64,000 nt of DNA. Origin: Flavimarina sp. Hel_I_48 (GTDB taxonomy: Bacteria > Bacteroidota > Bacteroidia > Flavobacteriales > Flavobacteriaceae). Positions 62,908-64,000 of this stretch are shown piece after piece (position 1 is the first letter of the stretch; every line of letters starts with the position of its first letter). The position numbers were made by a program, and so were the translations under genes. The stretch is from positions 1,551,001 through 1,615,000 of the forward strand of contig NZ_JPOL01000002.1 of NCBI RefSeq assembly GCF_000733945.1, given 5' to 3'. The notes beneath the pieces are model-generated. The model saw only the letters and a list, made by a program, of their open reading frames with translations, was not told the DNA's origin and searched no databases.

Positions 62908-64000
62908 ATGCAAGAACAACATGCCATTTCGGTCTATAATGCTTCGGCAGGTTCTGGAAAGACCTTTGCCCTCGCCTGCAATTACCTGAGTATTTTATTG
63001 CGCAGCAGCAGTCCTTTCAAATACCGTCATATTCTGGCCATAACCTTTACCAATAAGGCTGTCGCCGAAATGAAATCCCGGATTATAGAGAACCTCAAGG
63101 AATTTGCTCACGGAAAAGAGCTCGAGCAATCTGCTATGTTCCTGGCGGTAAAAGCTAAAACCGACTTAGATAATGACGTTATCAGCACAAAATCTGCCCA
63201 GATCCTCCACAATATCGTTCAGGATTACGCTTCTTTTGATGTGGTGACCATTGATAATTTTACCCACCGCATTATTCGCTCTTTTGCTCGTGATCTTAAG
63301 ATTCCGCAGAATTTTGAGGTAGAGCTCAACACCACCGAAGTTCTGGAGCGTGCAGTTGATAATCTAATAGAACGTGCCGGCACTGATAAACTGCTCACGC
63401 CGATACTGCTTGATTATGCCATCGAGAAAATAGATGACGACAAAAGCTGGGACATTAGTCGGGATTTTTACGACATCTCGCGTTTGTTGCTCAGTGAGAA
63501 CGATCGCTATAATATAGACTTGCTCAACAAAAGATCGCTTCAGGATTTTGCTTCCCTAAAAAAGCAGCTCAATCAAAAAATTGCACTTTGGGATAAAGAA
63601 ATTATTCAGCATACCACAGAATTGCTAGAGTTTATACATTCAAAAAATCTACTTCCAGAACACTTTACGGGTAAATACCTGCCAAAGGCGCTTGATAAAG
63701 TCAAAGAGGGAAATTTTACGTTCAATCCTGAAGTGGGGTGGATTAAAAACATGGGGGAACAGCCTTTTTATAAACAAAAGGAAAAACAGGAAATCAAAGA
63801 TATTCTGGATGCGAATGCGGCCGAAATTACCTCTTTATTCAGGCAAATAACCGGTAAAATCACTCAATTATCCCTGTTTCAGGAGCTTTTAAAGAAGATT
63901 ACGCCGCTTTCACTCCTTCAGGCGATAAATAATGAAGTACAAAAAATCAAAAAAGACAAGAACCTGTTGCTCATTTCTGACTTTAACGAGGTTATAAGCA
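62908..64000 (+). CDS. UvrD/AddA-like ATP-dependent helicase-nuclease (3' truncated)
   Basis: A reading frame opens at ATG 62908 (MQEQHAISVYNASAGSGKTFAL) and runs off the right edge after 364 codons. Walker A is ASAGSGKT at about residues 13-20, and motif Ia is seen as AITFTNKAVAEMKSRI (about 44-59). A later SFDVVTIDNFTHRIIRSFA resembles motif Ic of AddA/RecB-type helicases. The expected full length is about 1000 residues or more, so most of the helicase and the nuclease domain lie outside the window. It likely acts in double-strand break repair. Confidence 0.87.
   Translation, partial: MQEQHAISVYNASAGSGKTFALACNYLSILLRSSSPFKYRHILAITFTNKAVAEMKSRIIENLKEFAHGKELEQSAMFLAVKAKTDLDNDVISTKSAQILHNIVQDYASFDVVTIDNFTHRIIRSFARDLKIPQNFEVELNTTEVLERAVDNLIERAGTDKLLTPILLDYAIEKIDDDKSWDISRDFYDISRLLLSENDRYNIDLLNKRSLQDFASLKKQLNQKIALWDKEIIQHTTELLEFIHSKNLLPEHFTGKYLPKALDKVKEGNFTFNPEVGWIKNMGEQPFYKQKEKQEIKDILDANAAEITSLFRQITGKITQLSLFQELLKKITPLSLLQAINNEVQKIKKDKNLLLISDFNEVIS

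Overview
This window is chromosomal DNA of a Bacteroidota bacterium, almost certainly a member of the Flavobacteriaceae. The evidence is the gliding-motility lipoprotein gene gldH beside ricT and a class A penicillin-binding protein, a type IX secretion (T9SS) C-terminal sorting domain, the block purN / acpP-fabF-rnc-IPExxxVDY-pyk, many lipoproteins with short lipoboxes, weak Shine-Dalgarno sequences and several TAnnTTTG promoter boxes. I cannot name the genus. There is no rRNA, tRNA, prophage, insertion sequence or CRISPR array that I can support.

Layout. Positions 1-4663 hold a sugar-catabolic operon: two TIM-barrel sugar isomerases/epimerases, an NHS-type MFS transporter, a Gfo/Idh/MocA oxidoreductase and a 3-keto-disaccharide-hydrolase-type (DUF1080) lipoprotein. 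Positions 4853-6899 hold yicC-gmk-nadD. Positions 6900-7999 are non-coding and carry six tandem copies of a ~127-bp structured repeat. Positions 8000-11619 hold a two-gene Tat-exported molybdenum hydroxylase that faces a second DUF1080 protein. Next come a previously unlisted pseudogene of a Reg_prop/triple-tyrosine regulator (11670-11975), a 54-codon lmo0937-like membrane protein gene (12282-12446), and a Trk/Ktr potassium uptake pair. Positions 15241-26474 carry housekeeping genes: thioesterase, a membrane HU-SPOR protein, dprA, trpS, an acyltransferase, an ECF sigma factor with a membrane/beta-barrel partner, recA, trhO and ricT. They are followed by gldH, PBP1A, CoA-transferase subunits split by a peroxiredoxin, a fused dipeptide-type ABC ATPase, an exonuclease, ogt, a CNNM protein and cutC.

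Positions 37061-43376 hold an RND multidrug efflux operon (regulator, adaptor, pump, outer-membrane channel). A perfect 8-bp inverted repeat lies over its promoter. After this come a PAP2 phosphatase, an SH3-like lipoprotein, a giant BNR-repeat T9SS protein, CYTH and NAD(P)-binding proteins, dinB, pyk, the IPExxxVDY protein, rnc, fabF, acpP, purN, an RNase HI with a viroplasmin-like domain, a PfkB kinase and a PurF-type amidotransferase. Positions 61140-62040 are a compound repeat block. It contains three inverted copies of the same structured repeat seen at 7.1-7.9 kb. The window ends with superoxide dismutase and the start of a UvrD/AddA-like helicase-nuclease.

The points most worth a second look are: the nine-copy repeat family with a cloverleaf-like fold, found at both ends of the window in opposite orientation; rnc, whose reading frame is broken at a T7 tract that is also the tail of a terminator hairpin after fabF; the sigma factor partner, whose sequence predicts a single protein spanning both membranes; the palindromic operator of the efflux operon; and the two 3-keto-sugar-type gene groups. 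All calls are from reading the sequence; no database search was run.
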